Assembly (NCBI RefSeq): GCF_022809315.2
Contig: NZ_JAKZJU020000001.1
Location: forward strand, 1,240,001-1,304,000
Direction of reading: 5' to 3'
DNA from: Mesosutterella faecium
Lineage (GTDB): Bacteria; Pseudomonadota; Gammaproteobacteria; Burkholderiales; Burkholderiaceae_F
Length of the DNA: 64,000 nucleotides
How positions within the stretch are numbered: the stretch's first letter is position 1; each line of letters begins with the position of its first letter. Of the stretch, positions 1-8,487 are shown in pieces. Below the pieces are notes generated by a model. It was not told the origin of the DNA, searched no databases, and was given only the letters and a program-made list of their open reading frames with translations. Made by a program: the position numbers and the translations under genes.

Positions 1-573
1 ATCGAGCGCATCGCTCACGTGGGCTTCAGGACGGCCATGCAGAGGAAAAAGCATGTGACCTGCGTCGACAAGAGCAATGTGCTTGAAACCTCGCAGCTCT
101 GGCGCGAGGTAGTGACCGAAGTCTCGAAGTCCTACCCCGAGGTGAAGCTCGACTACCTCTACGTCGACAACGCCGCGATGCAGCTCGTGCGCGCGCCCAC
201 CACGCTCGACGTGGTGCTCACCGGCAACCTCTTCGGCGACATCCTGTCCGACGAGGCCGCGATGCTCACCGGCTCGATCGGGATGCTCGCCTCGGCCTCG
301 CTCAACGAAAAGGGCACCGGACTTTTCGAGCCCTCGCACGGCTCGGCCCCCGACATCGCGGGCAAGAACATCGCCAACCCGATCGCGACCGTCGAGTCCG
401 CGGCGATGATGCTGCGCTACGCCTTCCATATGGACGAGCAGGCCGACCGCGTTGAAAACGCGATCAAATCCGTGCTCGCCGCCGGAATCCGCACCGGGGA
501 CATCTGGAGCGAGGGCTGCCGCAGGGTGAGCTGCTCGGAGATGGGCGACGCGATCCGCGACGCCCTGCGCTGA
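1..573 (+). CDS. leuB: 3-isopropylmalate dehydrogenase, C-terminal part (5' end outside window)
   Basis: This is the C-terminal ~190 residues of an NAD-dependent beta-decarboxylating dehydrogenase of leucine biosynthesis, which converts 3-isopropylmalate to 2-oxoisocaproate. The frame is open from base 1, so the start lies upstream. Visible family hallmarks are the catalytic lysine in VDKSNVL, the metal-binding aspartates in YVDNAAMQL and [15 protein letters not shown], and the NAD-binding [18 protein letters not shown] segment. The C-terminus looks complete and is followed by a strong terminator. Location directly before asd matches the betaproteobacterial leuCDB-asd order. Isocitrate or tartrate dehydrogenases are relatives, but the [11 protein letters not shown] segment and the context favour LeuB. 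Confidence 0.95.
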   Translation: MERIAHVGFRTAMQRKKHVTCVDKSNVLETSQLWREVVTEVSKSYPEVKLDYLYVDNAAMQLVRAPTTLDVVLTGNLFGDILSDEAAMLTGSIGMLASASLNEKGTGLFEPSHGSAPDIAGKNIANPIATVESAAMMLRYAFHMDEQADRVENAIKSVLAAGIRTGDIWSEGCRRVSCSEMGDAIRDALR

Positions 574-616
574 AGACAAGCCGGGGGCAGCCCCGGCAGG
601 CCGGCATCCTGAAGAG

Positions 617-655
617 CGCCCGAAGCAGTAATTCTGCTTCGGGCGTATTCTTAAT
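617..655 (+). terminator. Rho-independent terminator after leuB
   Basis: Perfect 12-bp stem (617-628 with 634-645) around a 5-nt loop, followed by a T-rich tail. It separates leuB from asd. Confidence 0.85.
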
Positions 656-787
656 ACTCAGCGGCGGCCGGACAGGCGTCACGCGCGGACCGGCCGCCGC
701 TTTGGCGCACAATAAACGAAAGAGAGCCGCGGCGGGCAGCGCCCTTTTCTTTTTTCCGCGGCCTCACGAAAAGAGGGGGAAACAGCC

Positions 788-1921
788 ATGATTCTCGGTA
801 TGGTGGGCTGGCGCGGCATGGTGGGCTCGGTGCTCACGAGCCGCATGCAGCAGGAAAACGACTTCGCGCTGGCCGACAAGGTGCTTTTCTATTCCACTTC
901 CAACCCGGGCGGCGCGGCTCCGGCGCTGCCGAACGGCGAGCCGCGTCTTCTTGACGCGAACAGCCTGGAGGACCTCGCGCGCTGCGACGCGATCATCACC
1001 TGCCAGGGCGGCGACTATACGAAGGCCATTCATCCGAAGCTGCGCGAAGCGGGCTGGAAGGGCTACTGGATCGACGCCGCGAGCGCCCTGCGGATGGACG
1101 ACAACGCGGTGATCATTCTCGATCCGGTGAACGACGCGGTGATCCGCCGCGCGCTCTCCGAAGGCGGTCTCGACTACATCGGCGGAAACTGCACGGTCTC
1201 GCTCATGCTGATGGCGATGGACGGGCTCATCCGCGAGGATCTGGTCGAGTGGGTGAGCTCCATGACCTACCAGGCGGCCTCGGGCGCGGGCGCGAAGAAC
1301 ATGCGCGAGCTGCTGCTGCAGATGGGGGCGCTCTACGGCTCCGTGAAGGACCTGCTCGCCGACCCGAAGTCTTCCATCCTTGAAATCGACCGCCGCGTGA
1401 GCGCCGAGTTCCGCAGCCCGGACTTCCCGAAGGAGGCTTTCGGCGAGCCGCTGGCCGGTTCGGTGCTGCCCTGGATCGACAAGGAGCTTCCCAACGGCAT
1501 GTCGCGCGAGGAATGGAAGGGCGGAGCCGAGGCGAACAAGATTCTCGGCCGCCCCTACCAGCCCGCGCCCGGCTCCATCATCGTCGAGGGGCTGTGCGTG
1601 AGGATCAGCTCGATGCGCTGCCACAGCCAGGCCCTCACCGTGAAGCTGAAGAAGGATCTTCCGGTGGAGGAGATCGAGGCGAAGCTCGCGGCGGCCAACC
1701 CCTGGGTGAAGGTGATCCCGAACCACAAGGAGGTGTCGCTCAAGGAGCTCTCGCCTGCGTACGTGGCGGGCACGCTTTCGGTGCCGATCGGGCGCATCAG
1801 GAAGCTCGCCATGGGGCCGGAGTACATTTCCGCCTTCACGGTGGGCGACCAGCTGCTTTGGGGCGCGGCCGAGCCGCTGCGCCGCATGTGGCGGATCCTC
1901 TGCGGCTTTAAGAAGGCTTAA
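788..1921 (+). CDS. asd: Aspartate-semialdehyde dehydrogenase
   Basis: Reduces aspartyl phosphate to aspartate semialdehyde with NADPH, the branch point to lysine/diaminopimelate, methionine and threonine. The 377-residue length fits the gammaproteobacterial-type Asd. The N-terminal dinucleotide loop is GWRGMVGS (residues 7-14), the catalytic cysteine is Cys135 in GGNCTVSLM, and the histidine of SSMRCHSQ near residue 277 fits the acid/base position. The ATG is preceded by a GAGGGGGA ribosome binding site. The gene has its own terminator downstream, then an insertion sequence before the fimV-like gene, so the usual asd-fimV linkage is interrupted here. Confidence 0.96.
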   Translation: MILGMVGWRGMVGSVLTSRMQQENDFALADKVLFYSTSNPGGAAPALPNGEPRLLDANSLEDLARCDAIITCQGGDYTKAIHPKLREAGWKGYWIDAASALRMDDNAVIILDPVNDAVIRRALSEGGLDYIGGNCTVSLMLMAMDGLIREDLVEWVSSMTYQAASGAGAKNMRELLLQMGALYGSVKDLLADPKSSILEIDRRVSAEFRSPDFPKEAFGEPLAGSVLPWIDKELPNGMSREEWKGGAEANKILGRPYQPAPGSIIVEGLCVRISSMRCHSQALTVKLKKDLPVEEIEAKLAAANPWVKVIPNHKEVSLKELSPAYVAGTLSVPIGRIRKLAMGPEYISAFTVGDQLLWGAAEPLRRMWRILCGFKKA

Positions 1922-1977
1922 GGCCGTCCGGGGGAAAAGTTCTTCCCGGCGGGATTTCCGCGCGGCTCGAGGGGCGG

Positions 1978-2024
1978 GCGAAAGGCTTTCGACGGCTTTC
2001 GGGCCGCGAAAGCCTTTCGCTTTC
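1978..2024 (+). terminator. Long-stem terminator after asd
   Basis: Perfect 14-bp inverted repeat (1978-1991 with 2007-2020) with a 15-nt loop, followed by a short T tract. A second palindrome (gggaggcctccc) lies just beyond and became the target of the insertion sequence. Confidence 0.7.
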
Positions 2025-2029
2025 CGCCT

Positions 2030-2046
2030 CCGGGAGGCCTCCCGTG
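2030..2046 (+). repeat. 17-bp target-site duplication, left of IS copy 1
   Basis: The 17 bases here are identical to 3851-3867, directly flanking the element. They contain the palindrome gggaggcctccc. Confidence 0.9.
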
Positions 2047-2190
2047 TGTTAGAGCAAAGGGAAAATGTCACATGCCAGCACAACGGGACTATGTCACACC
2101 CTAGCAAAGCGATTATGACACCAAAAATTCTCCGCCAAAGACAGAAATTGAGAGCCCCCTGGGGCCCTTTATCGTCTTCATGGAGAACAC

Positions 2191-2254
2191 CCTGCCCACG
2201 CTCTGTCGGGCGCTCGCCTCAAATGGGCTGAAGCCCGTGCGGGCTGTGGGCAGG
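2191..2254. other. Internal hairpin-forming segment of the IS, 3' of the transposase
   Basis: Arms cctgcccac (2191-2199) and gtgggcagg (2246-2254) are perfectly complementary, with smaller GC-rich hairpins inside. The segment lies downstream of the transposase stop on its sense strand and recurs in both other copies. There is no T-run in the position expected for a simple terminator, so its role is unclear. Confidence 0.6.
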
Positions 2255-2293
2255 TTGGGAAAAAAGATCTTCTGAGAGCCTGTGTTGATTTCA

Positions 2294-3694
2294 TTATTTG
2301 CCAGATCTGTTTTTCCGCTGCTTCAGCTTTTCTTCGAGTTCACGGGCCTTTTGGTCACGCTCTTTTCTCTGGGCCTGCCGTTGCTTCGCTTCAGCCATTT
2401 CGCATTCCAGCTTCATGACGAAGCCGTTGGGTCGCAAATCTTCCTTCTCAATGATTCGATCCAGGCATGCGTCTATGGTCTTCGATGACTCAAGGTATTC
2501 CGTGCGCTCGAGCGTTTTTCTTTTCCGGGCTTCAAAGCAGAGCAGATGTTCTTTGCCCCGTGCATCCCGGTAGACCATTTCCGGCGCACGGCCATCCGGG
2601 TACTCGATGACGCTGACTTTCTTGCCCATCAGCTCAAACTTCCGAGCGCTCGCATTCTTGAGCTGCAGGATCGACCCCCCGAAGGAGACGCTCAGAGATT
2701 TGCTCAGAACGCGTTCGTGCCACCAGGCGCATATGCGTTCAATCTCGGGCATACTTTCTTCAGCCACCGCACAGTTTGCGCTCAGGGGTTCTCTTGGGTC
2801 GATTCCAAACCGCTGATTGAAATCCCTGATCAGTTCGTCCATGCGCTGATTGGCGGTGGCCATGTCTTCGATTCCCATGACCCTGAACTCATGCGGCCAG
2901 CGCCCCTGCAGCGTCTTGAACAGGCGTTCTATCCGGCCTTTTGCCTGCGGGCTCTGAGCGAATATCTGCTCGATCTGAAGCTTGTCGCAGACTCTCTGAA
3001 ACTGTGTGCCCTCTACATTTTTGGACCGGCCCTGAGCCAACGCGCGGAAAGTGCCGTGCCGATCGCTGTATAGCGCAAGGGGGATTCCGTGCGCCCTGAT
3101 GTATTGGAGCAGCACGGTCATATAGCCCGCCGCGGTCTCCGAGGGAAAGAACCCGGCAGCGGCGATTCTGCCGGTCGCATCGTCAATGAACGCGATTAAT
3201 GAGCACTCTTTCTGACCGGGGCCGAACCATCTGTGCGGGCTGCCGTCGATCTGAACCAGCTCGCCGAACCTTGACCTTCTGCGCCTCAGAAAATGACCGG
3301 CTCTTCTGAGCCCCTGCTCTGAGGCCTGAGGGCTGAGTTCTCTCAGAATCTTTCGAACAGTTTCCTTCGACACTTTGATCCCTTCGTTTTTCACAAGGTA
3401 CTGAGTCAGGAGCGTCGGAGGGAAATCCTGATATTTTGTAACTGCCAGTTCTATGATTTTTAAACGAATATCGTCTGGCAGGCGGTTGCTCGGGGGCCGC
3501 CCTTTGTTGCCATGGGGCGGATCTGCGGCTTCGCCCCTTTTCCAGGCGGCCAGCCTGCGATAGAACTGGCGAATGCTCAGCTTCATCGCTTTGGCTGCCT
3601 CCGGCACCGAGAGCAGGCCGTAGGCGACCTGTTCGAAAATCTCCTCTGTGCCGGTCTGGGACTTCGGGGCTCTTTCAGGAAGCGAGTTTTTCAT
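2294..3694 (-). CDS. Transposase of the IS1202-like element, copy 1
   Basis: A 466-residue DDE transposase. The N-terminal ~120 residues look like helix-turn-helix DNA binding (SVPEAAKAMKLSIRQFYRRL), followed by a retroviral-integrase-like core. The likely catalytic triad is Asp150 (LVQIDGSPHRWFG), Asp211 (LYSDRHG) and Glu256 (SPQAKGRIERLFK). The C-terminal ~50 residues are highly charged and probably coiled coil. The ATG has a good TTAGGAGT site 5-6 bases upstream. The SPHRWFG and YSDRHG signatures are typical of the IS1202/ISNCY group. The reading frame is intact, so the element may be active. Confidence 0.9.
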   Translation of the reverse strand: MKNSLPERAPKSQTGTEEIFEQVAYGLLSVPEAAKAMKLSIRQFYRRLAAWKRGEAADPPHGNKGRPPSNRLPDDIRLKIIELAVTKYQDFPPTLLTQYLVKNEGIKVSKETVRKILRELSPQASEQGLRRAGHFLRRRRSRFGELVQIDGSPHRWFGPGQKECSLIAFIDDATGRIAAAGFFPSETAAGYMTVLLQYIRAHGIPLALYSDRHGTFRALAQGRSKNVEGTQFQRVCDKLQIEQIFAQSPQAKGRIERLFKTLQGRWPHEFRVMGIEDMATANQRMDELIRDFNQRFGIDPREPLSANCAVAEESMPEIERICAWWHERVLSKSLSVSFGGSILQLKNASARKFELMGKKVSVIEYPDGRAPEMVYRDARGKEHLLCFEARKRKTLERTEYLESSKTIDACLDRIIEKEDLRPNGFVMKLECEMAEAKQRQAQRKERDQKARELEEKLKQRKNRSGK

Positions 3695-3850
3695 GTGCGA
3701 CTCCTAAAAAACAGGCTCTCTGAAGTGATTGTGTGACAAAATCGCTTTGCCGGGGGCTGTCATGCAGATTGCCGGCTTATGACAGAGTCGCGTTGCCGGA
3801 CCATGACATAGTCCCGTAGTTTTCCGTGACATTATCGCGTTGCTCTAACA

Positions 3851-3867
3851 CCGGGAGGCCTCCCGTG
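3851..3867 (+). repeat. 17-bp target-site duplication, right of IS copy 1
   Basis: Identical to 2030-2046. Removing the element and one repeat restores a simple asd to fimV-like intergenic region. Confidence 0.9.
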
Positions 3868-3935
3868 ACGCCGCGGCTCATTTCCGGCTAGGATAGTGGG
3901 CGAGTTTTCCCTTCCAACGACCGCACAGAAGGATC

Positions 3936-4739
3936 ATGATGAAAATCCGAAACCTGATGCTGGGAGCGGCGCTGGCCGCGGCCTCGCTGTCGGCTTACGC
4001 CTCGGGGCAGCCGAACGAGCCGCCTGAGGCTGCGCAGTCCGCCGCAGCCGGGCAGGGCGCGCAGCCCCCGCTGTCTGCGCCGGCGGCCTCGCCTGAGGCC
4101 CCTGCCGCGGCTTCCGCCGGGGCCTCCGTTCCGGCCGTGAGCCACAAGCCGGAGCCGGTCGCGGAAGAGCCCCTTCCCGCCTGGCCCTTTTACGCGGCGG
4201 GGGGCGCTGCGGTCCTCGCGCTTGCTCTGGTCCTTGTCCTTCGCCGCCGCAGGCACAGCGAGCTCGCGGGCGTGCGCAACGCCCAGGCTGATTTCTGGAA
4301 TCCGATCCGCTTCGTGCCATTCCATAAGGACTCGAAGCCCCTGCCGCAGGCGGGCTCCGGCCCCGAGCCCGGGCTAGAGGCGGTGGAAAAGACCGTAGAG
4401 GCGGTGATGAAGGCCGAGGCCGAAGAAAGGCAGCGCCGCGGAGGGCCCGAGGGCGGGGCCGCCCCCGAAAGCGGCCCGGACGGCGCCGGACAGGCGGCGG
4501 AGACGGCGCGGGCCGTCAGGATCGATCCCCGGCGGGCGCTGGTGGAGCTGCTGGAGGCGAAGGTGAAGCTCTCGCGGGACTTCATCGCCCGGGGCGCGGT
4601 CAAGGAGGCGCGGGAGCTCGCCGAGGACGTGCGGCGCGAGCCCTCGGCGCCCGAACCGCTCAAGGCCGAGGCGCGCGAGATCCTGCGCGAGCTGGGGCCT
4701 GCGCCCCGTCCCAGCGCTCCGGTTGAAAAAGAGGACTGA
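3936..4739 (+). CDS. Short FimV-like inner-membrane protein
   Basis: A 267-residue protein lying between asd and truA, where betaproteobacteria carry fimV. It has a signal peptide (about residues 1-23), an Ala/Pro-rich linker (25-80), one transmembrane helix (about 83-102) followed by an RRRR stop-transfer stretch, a low-complexity linker, and a C-terminal helical segment (about 203-255) resembling the FimV C-terminal domain (VELLEAKVKLSRDFIARG then KEARELAEDV). FimV proteins are polar hub proteins linked to type IV pili and peptidoglycan. This one lacks a recognisable LysM domain and the long acidic region, so it is much shorter than the family norm. AGAAGG precedes the tandem ATG codons. 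The call rests mainly on synteny and architecture. Confidence 0.65.
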   Translation: MMKIRNLMLGAALAAASLSAYASGQPNEPPEAAQSAAAGQGAQPPLSAPAASPEAPAAASAGASVPAVSHKPEPVAEEPLPAWPFYAAGGAAVLALALVLVLRRRRHSELAGVRNAQADFWNPIRFVPFHKDSKPLPQAGSGPEPGLEAVEKTVEAVMKAEAEERQRRGGPEGGAAPESGPDGAGQAAETARAVRIDPRRALVELLEAKVKLSRDFIARGAVKEARELAEDVRREPSAPEPLKAEAREILRELGPAPRPSAPVEKED

Positions 4740-4746
4740 AAAGGCC

Positions 4747-5532
4747 ATGCGGGTCGCTTTGGGGATCGAGTACGACGGCCGGCCTTTCAACGGCTGGCAG
4801 GTGCAGCCGGATCTGCCGACGGTGCAGGCCGCCCTTGAGCGGGCGCTCTCGCGCTTCTGCGGAACGGGGCAGGCGGTTGCCACGATCTGCGCGGGCCGCA
4901 CCGACACCGGGGTGCACGCCACGGGGCAGGTGGTTCACTTCGACGCCCCGGTCTCGCGCCCGATGAGCTCCTGGGTGCGGGGCACGAACGCCTTTCTGCC
5001 TGAAACGGTCGCGGTGCGCTGGGCGCGCGAGGTGCCGGAGGATTTTTCCGCCCGCTTCTCCGCCTCCGAGCGCACCTATGAATACTGGATTCTCAACGAT
5101 CCGGTGCGCTCCCCGCTTCTGGCGGGCCGCGCCGGATGGTGCTTCCGGCCCTGCCGGGAGGAGCTCATGCGCGAGGCCGCGCGGCCGCTGCTCGGCCGGC
5201 ACGACTTCACGAGCTTCCGGGCCGCGGAGTGCCAGGCGAAAAGCCCCGTGCGGACGCTGCGCGAAGTGACGATCGCGCGGCGGGGCCGGCTCATCGGCAT
5301 CCGCCTTCGCGCCGACGGGTTCCTGCAGCACATGGTGCGCAACATCGTGGGCAGCCTCGTCTACGCGGGGATCGGGCGCGTGCCGCCCGAATGGGTGGGC
5401 GAGGTGCTCGAAGCCCGCGACCGCAGCAAGGCCGCCCCGACCTTTTCGCCCGCGGGGCTCTATCTCACCGGCGTGCTCTATCCGGGCCGCGGCCTGCCTG
5501 AAAAAGGCGAAAGTCCCTTCTGGCCGCTTTGA
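4747..5532 (+). CDS. truA: tRNA pseudouridine(38-40) synthase
   Basis: Isomerises uridines 38-40 in the anticodon arm of many tRNAs. The protein has 261 residues from the ATG at 4747. An in-frame TTG at 4723 exists upstream, but it overlaps the fimV-like gene and the family starts at MRVALGIEYDG. Asp53 in AGRTDTGVHA is the catalytic aspartate, and the later LQHMVRNIVGSL segment is also diagnostic. The start lies 7 bases after the fimV-like stop, with AAAAGG directly upstream, so the two are probably cotranscribed. Confidence 0.95.
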   Translation: MRVALGIEYDGRPFNGWQVQPDLPTVQAALERALSRFCGTGQAVATICAGRTDTGVHATGQVVHFDAPVSRPMSSWVRGTNAFLPETVAVRWAREVPEDFSARFSASERTYEYWILNDPVRSPLLAGRAGWCFRPCREELMREAARPLLGRHDFTSFRAAECQAKSPVRTLREVTIARRGRLIGIRLRADGFLQHMVRNIVGSLVYAGIGRVPPEWVGEVLEARDRSKAAPTFSPAGLYLTGVLYPGRGLPEKGESPFWPL

Positions 5533-5621
5533 CGGCCGGCCTCTTCGTTTCCTTTGAAAAAAATTACTGACTGGGCTTTCTTTTTAAGCGGGGAGTTCCC
5601 GCGCGAAAGCCCCTGGAGTGC

Positions 5622-6305
5622 ATGATGCAGGGCAGCTTCTTAAAAAATTTGAGGGCCGGGCGCGTGCAGGTGAAGATCTGCGGATTCACCCGCCCGGAAA
5701 ACGTGCGCGAGGCGGCGGCGCTTTCAGCCGACGCCTTCGGGTTCGTTCTTTTCAGGAAAAGCAGGCGCTTCGTTCCCGAGGAGGCCCTTGAGGCGCTGCT
5801 CGCGGAGGTCCCGCAGCGGATCACGCCGGTGCTGCTGCTCGTCGACCCCGAGCCGGAGCAGGTGCTGAGGCTTTCAAAAAAGTTTCCCCGCGTGATGCTC
5901 CAGTTCCACGGGGGCGAATCGAGGGCGCTTTGCGAGCTCTCGGGCCTTCCCTACATGAAGGCCGTGCATTTCAGACAGCCGGGCGACCTCGCGCGGGCCG
6001 CGCGGGACTATCCGACGGCCTCGGGGATTCTCGCCGACTGCCCGGCTCCGGACGCAGCGGCGGCCCCGGGCGGCAACGGCGCCGCCTTCGACTGGGAGGC
6101 GGCCCGCGCCGAGGCTGCGGGGCTTCCCCTCCCGCTCGTGCTCGCGGGGGGGCTCAACGCCTCGAACGCGCCGCGGGCCGTGCGGCTGCTGCGGCCCGCG
6201 GCGCTTGACGTGAGCAGCGGGGTGGAAAAATCTCCCGGAATTAAGGATATGATTAAGGTAGAACAATTTCTGGTTTCGGCCCGGAGCGCAGCGAACCTCG
6301 CGTGA
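5622..6305 (+). CDS. trpF: Phosphoribosylanthranilate isomerase
   Basis: Catalyses the Amadori rearrangement of N-(5-phosphoribosyl)anthranilate in tryptophan synthesis. It is a stand-alone 227-residue (beta/alpha)8 protein. The catalytic cysteine is Cys20 in [12 protein letters not shown], Asp139 in GILADCPAP fits the general acid, and the phosphate loop is LAGGLNASN. Met1 or Met2 (5622/5625) could be the start. About 17 residues precede the conserved VKICG, slightly longer than usual. It is followed by trpB and trpA in the same direction, a common betaproteobacterial trpFBA arrangement separate from trpEGDC. Confidence 0.94.
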   Translation: MMQGSFLKNLRAGRVQVKICGFTRPENVREAAALSADAFGFVLFRKSRRFVPEEALEALLAEVPQRITPVLLLVDPEPEQVLRLSKKFPRVMLQFHGGESRALCELSGLPYMKAVHFRQPGDLARAARDYPTASGILADCPAPDAAAAPGGNGAAFDWEAARAEAAGLPLPLVLAGGLNASNAPRAVRLLRPAALDVSSGVEKSPGIKDMIKVEQFLVSARSAANLA

Positions 6306-6379
6306 GGCTTCAGGCCGTCCTGCCGGTCGGGAAAAAAGGAATTTCCGGCCGTATTTTTCAGTCGAAAGAGGAATCATCC

Positions 6380-7573
6380 ATGTACAACATGCCGGACAAG
6401 AAGGGGCACTTCGGCCCCTATGGCGGCGTATTCGCTTCTGAAACGCTAATCAGCGCGCTCACCGAGCTCAAGCAGGCCTACGAGCGCTATCGCAATGATC
6501 CTGATTTCGACCGAGAGTGGCGCTACGAGCTTGAGCACTATGTGGGCCGCCCCTCCCCGATCTACTACTGCGAGCGGCTCTCCGAGATGACCGGCGGCGC
6601 TCAGATCTACCTCAAGCGCGAAGATCTCAACCACACCGGGGCCCACAAGGTGAACAACACCGTCGGGCAGGCGCTTCTCGCGAAGCGCATGGGCAAGAAG
6701 CGCGTGATCGCCGAGACGGGCGCGGGCCAGCACGGCGTGGCCGCGGCCACCGTGGCCGCCCGCTACGGCATGAAGTGCTGCGTCTACATGGGCGCGAAGG
6801 ACGTCGAGCGCCAGGCCCCGAACGTGCTTCGCATGAAGCTGCTCGGCGCGGAGGTGCGCCCCGTGACGACGGGCTCCGGCACCCTGAAGGATGCCCTGAA
6901 CGAGGCGATGCGCGACTGGGTGACGAATGTGGACGACACCTTCTACATCATCGGCACCGTGGCCGGCCCCGCTCCCTATCCGGAAATGGTCCGCAACTTC
7001 AACGCGATCGTCTCCGAGGAGACGGTGAAGCAGTTCCCGGCTATGACCGGCTCGGAGCCCGACTACGTGGTCGCCTGCGTGGGCGGCGGCAGCAACGCGA
7101 TCGGAGCCTTCTACCACTGGATCGACCACAAGAACGTGAAGCTCGTGGGCGTCGAGGCCGCGGGCCGCGGCCTCGAGACGGGCGAGCACTGCGCCTCGCT
7201 CGAGCGCGGCACGACCGGCGTGCTGCACGGCAACCGCACGGCGCTTCTCATGGAAAACGAGGGCCAGATCAAGCCCGCCTATTCCATCTCCGCGGGCCTC
7301 GATTACCCGGGAGTGGGTCCCGAGCACGCGTACCTGCGCGACATCGGGCGCGCCCAGTACGTGGCGATCACCGACAAGGAGGCGCTCGACGCCTTCCACA
7401 AGCTCTGCCTGATCGAGGGCATCATCCCGGCGCTCGAGTCGAGCCACGCGCTTGCCTACGCGCTCAAGATCGCTCCGACGCTGCCGCGCGATAAGAAGAT
7501 CCTCGTGAATCTTTCGGGCCGCGGCGACAAGGACCTGGAAGTTGTGCTGAAGACCATGGGCGAAAAGGAGTAA
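6380..7573 (+). CDS. trpB: Tryptophan synthase beta subunit
   Basis: PLP enzyme that condenses indole with L-serine to form tryptophan. It channels indole from TrpA in an alpha2-beta2 complex. The 397-residue protein begins at ATG 6380 with AAGAGGAA about 7 bases upstream; an in-frame upstream extension lacks family similarity. Lys90 in HTGAHKVNN is the PLP Schiff-base lysine, and the phosphate-binding [10 protein letters not shown] loop is intact. GAGQHG and [17 protein letters not shown] are further TrpB signatures. It is followed after 6 bases by trpA. Confidence 0.97.
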   Translation: MYNMPDKKGHFGPYGGVFASETLISALTELKQAYERYRNDPDFDREWRYELEHYVGRPSPIYYCERLSEMTGGAQIYLKREDLNHTGAHKVNNTVGQALLAKRMGKKRVIAETGAGQHGVAAATVAARYGMKCCVYMGAKDVERQAPNVLRMKLLGAEVRPVTTGSGTLKDALNEAMRDWVTNVDDTFYIIGTVAGPAPYPEMVRNFNAIVSEETVKQFPAMTGSEPDYVVACVGGGSNAIGAFYHWIDHKNVKLVGVEAAGRGLETGEHCASLERGTTGVLHGNRTALLMENEGQIKPAYSISAGLDYPGVGPEHAYLRDIGRAQYVAITDKEALDAFHKLCLIEGIIPALESSHALAYALKIAPTLPRDKKILVNLSGRGDKDLEVVLKTMGEKE

Positions 7574-7579
7574 GAAGAA

Positions 7580-8377
7580 ATGTCACGTCTGGAATCCAGT
7601 TTCAAAGAGCTCCGCGAGGCGGGCAGGAAAGCCCTGGTTCCCTACATCTGCGCGGGAGATCCGTCGCTTGAGGCGACGGTGCCCCTCATGCACGCGCTCG
7701 TCGCGGCCGGCGCCACGGCGATCGAGCTGGGCATGCCGTTTTCCGATCCGATGGCCGACGGCCCCGTGATCCAGCGCGCCTCCGAGCGCGCGATTGAAAA
7801 CGGCGCGAACCTCGACTACGTCTTCGAGTGCCTGAGGAAGTTCCGCGAGACCGACAGCCGCACGCCTGTGGTGCTCATGGGCTACGCGAACCCCGTCGAA
7901 TACCGCGGGCAGGAGAAGTTCATTGCGGACGCGAAGGCCGCGGGCGCGGACGGGATCCTCATCGTCGACTATCCCTACGACGAGGTTCCCGAGTTCTACG
8001 AAGCGGTGAAAAAAGCCGGGATGGATCCGATTTTCATGCTCGCGCCCACCTCTGCGGAGTCCCGCGTGAAGGAGGTCTGCGCCCTGGCGACCGGATACCT
8101 CTACTACGTGTCCCTCAAGGGCACCACGGGCGCGGGCACGCTCGACGTCGGCTCGGTGCGCGAGAATGTCGCGAGAATCGAGAAGTACGCGAAGTGCCCG
8201 GTGCTCGTGGGCTTTGGCATCAGCAGCGGCGAGACCGCCCGCGCGATCGCCCAGACCTGCAGCGGGGTCATCATCGGCTCGGCCCTGATCCGCTACGTGA
8301 CCGCGCACCGCGAGGACGCCGTCGAGGCCGCCGGCAGCTGGATCTCCGAGATCCGGCGCGCCCTTGACGCGGCCTGA
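7580..8377 (+). CDS. trpA: Tryptophan synthase alpha subunit
   Basis: Cleaves indole-3-glycerol phosphate to indole and glyceraldehyde 3-phosphate and passes indole to TrpB. The 265 residues match the usual length. Glu49 (AIELGMPFSDP) and Asp60 (MADGPVIQ) are the catalytic pair, and the phosphate-binding GFGISSGE loop is present. The gene starts 6 bases after trpB, so translation is likely coupled. A strong terminator follows at 8407-8445. Confidence 0.97.
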   Translation: MSRLESSFKELREAGRKALVPYICAGDPSLEATVPLMHALVAAGATAIELGMPFSDPMADGPVIQRASERAIENGANLDYVFECLRKFRETDSRTPVVLMGYANPVEYRGQEKFIADAKAAGADGILIVDYPYDEVPEFYEAVKKAGMDPIFMLAPTSAESRVKEVCALATGYLYYVSLKGTTGAGTLDVGSVRENVARIEKYAKCPVLVGFGISSGETARAIAQTCSGVIIGSALIRYVTAHREDAVEAAGSWISEIRRALDAA

Positions 8378-8406
8378 TGCGGGCCTTCGGTTTTTTTGGG
8401 TAATGA

Positions 8407-8445
8407 AAACGGCCCGGGAGGAAAGCTTCCGGGCCGTTTCTGCTT
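8407..8445 (+). terminator. Terminator after trpA
   Basis: Stem aaacggcccgg (8407-8417) with ccgggccgttt (8429-8439) and a T-rich tail, ending the trpFBA unit before accD. Confidence 0.8.
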
Positions 8446-8487
8446 TATCCTTACCACCTGACAGGATCAATCACGGAGTCACTGAAG

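Larger units (their letters stand above)
2047..3850 (-). mobile_element. IS1202-family-like insertion sequence, copy 1 (1804 bp)
   Basis: The element runs from TGTTAGAGCAA to its inverted complement TTGCTCTAACA and is flanked by a perfect 17-bp direct repeat. It carries one transposase gene on the minus strand. The two ends hold arrays of short related repeats around TGTCA: three within about 75 bp on the left, five within about 115 bp on the right. They probably bind transposase. Between the left end and the transposase stop is about 245 bp of non-coding DNA with a 9-bp inverted repeat (2191-2199/2246-2254). Two further copies of the same length lie at 24277-26080 and 26098-27901. The family is inferred from the transposase and the long target duplication; from memory, IS1202-group elements make unusually long duplications. 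Confidence 0.9.

Noticed and set aside
764..2107. Long minus-strand open frame opposite asd (447 codons)
   Set aside because: High-GC shadow frame; asd on the other strand is unambiguous and the minus-strand translation is Arg/His/Ala-rich low complexity.
2546..3073. 175-codon plus-strand frame inside each IS1202-like copy
   Set aside because: Lies antisense to the transposase core, recurs only because the IS is repeated, and has no ribosome site or known domain.
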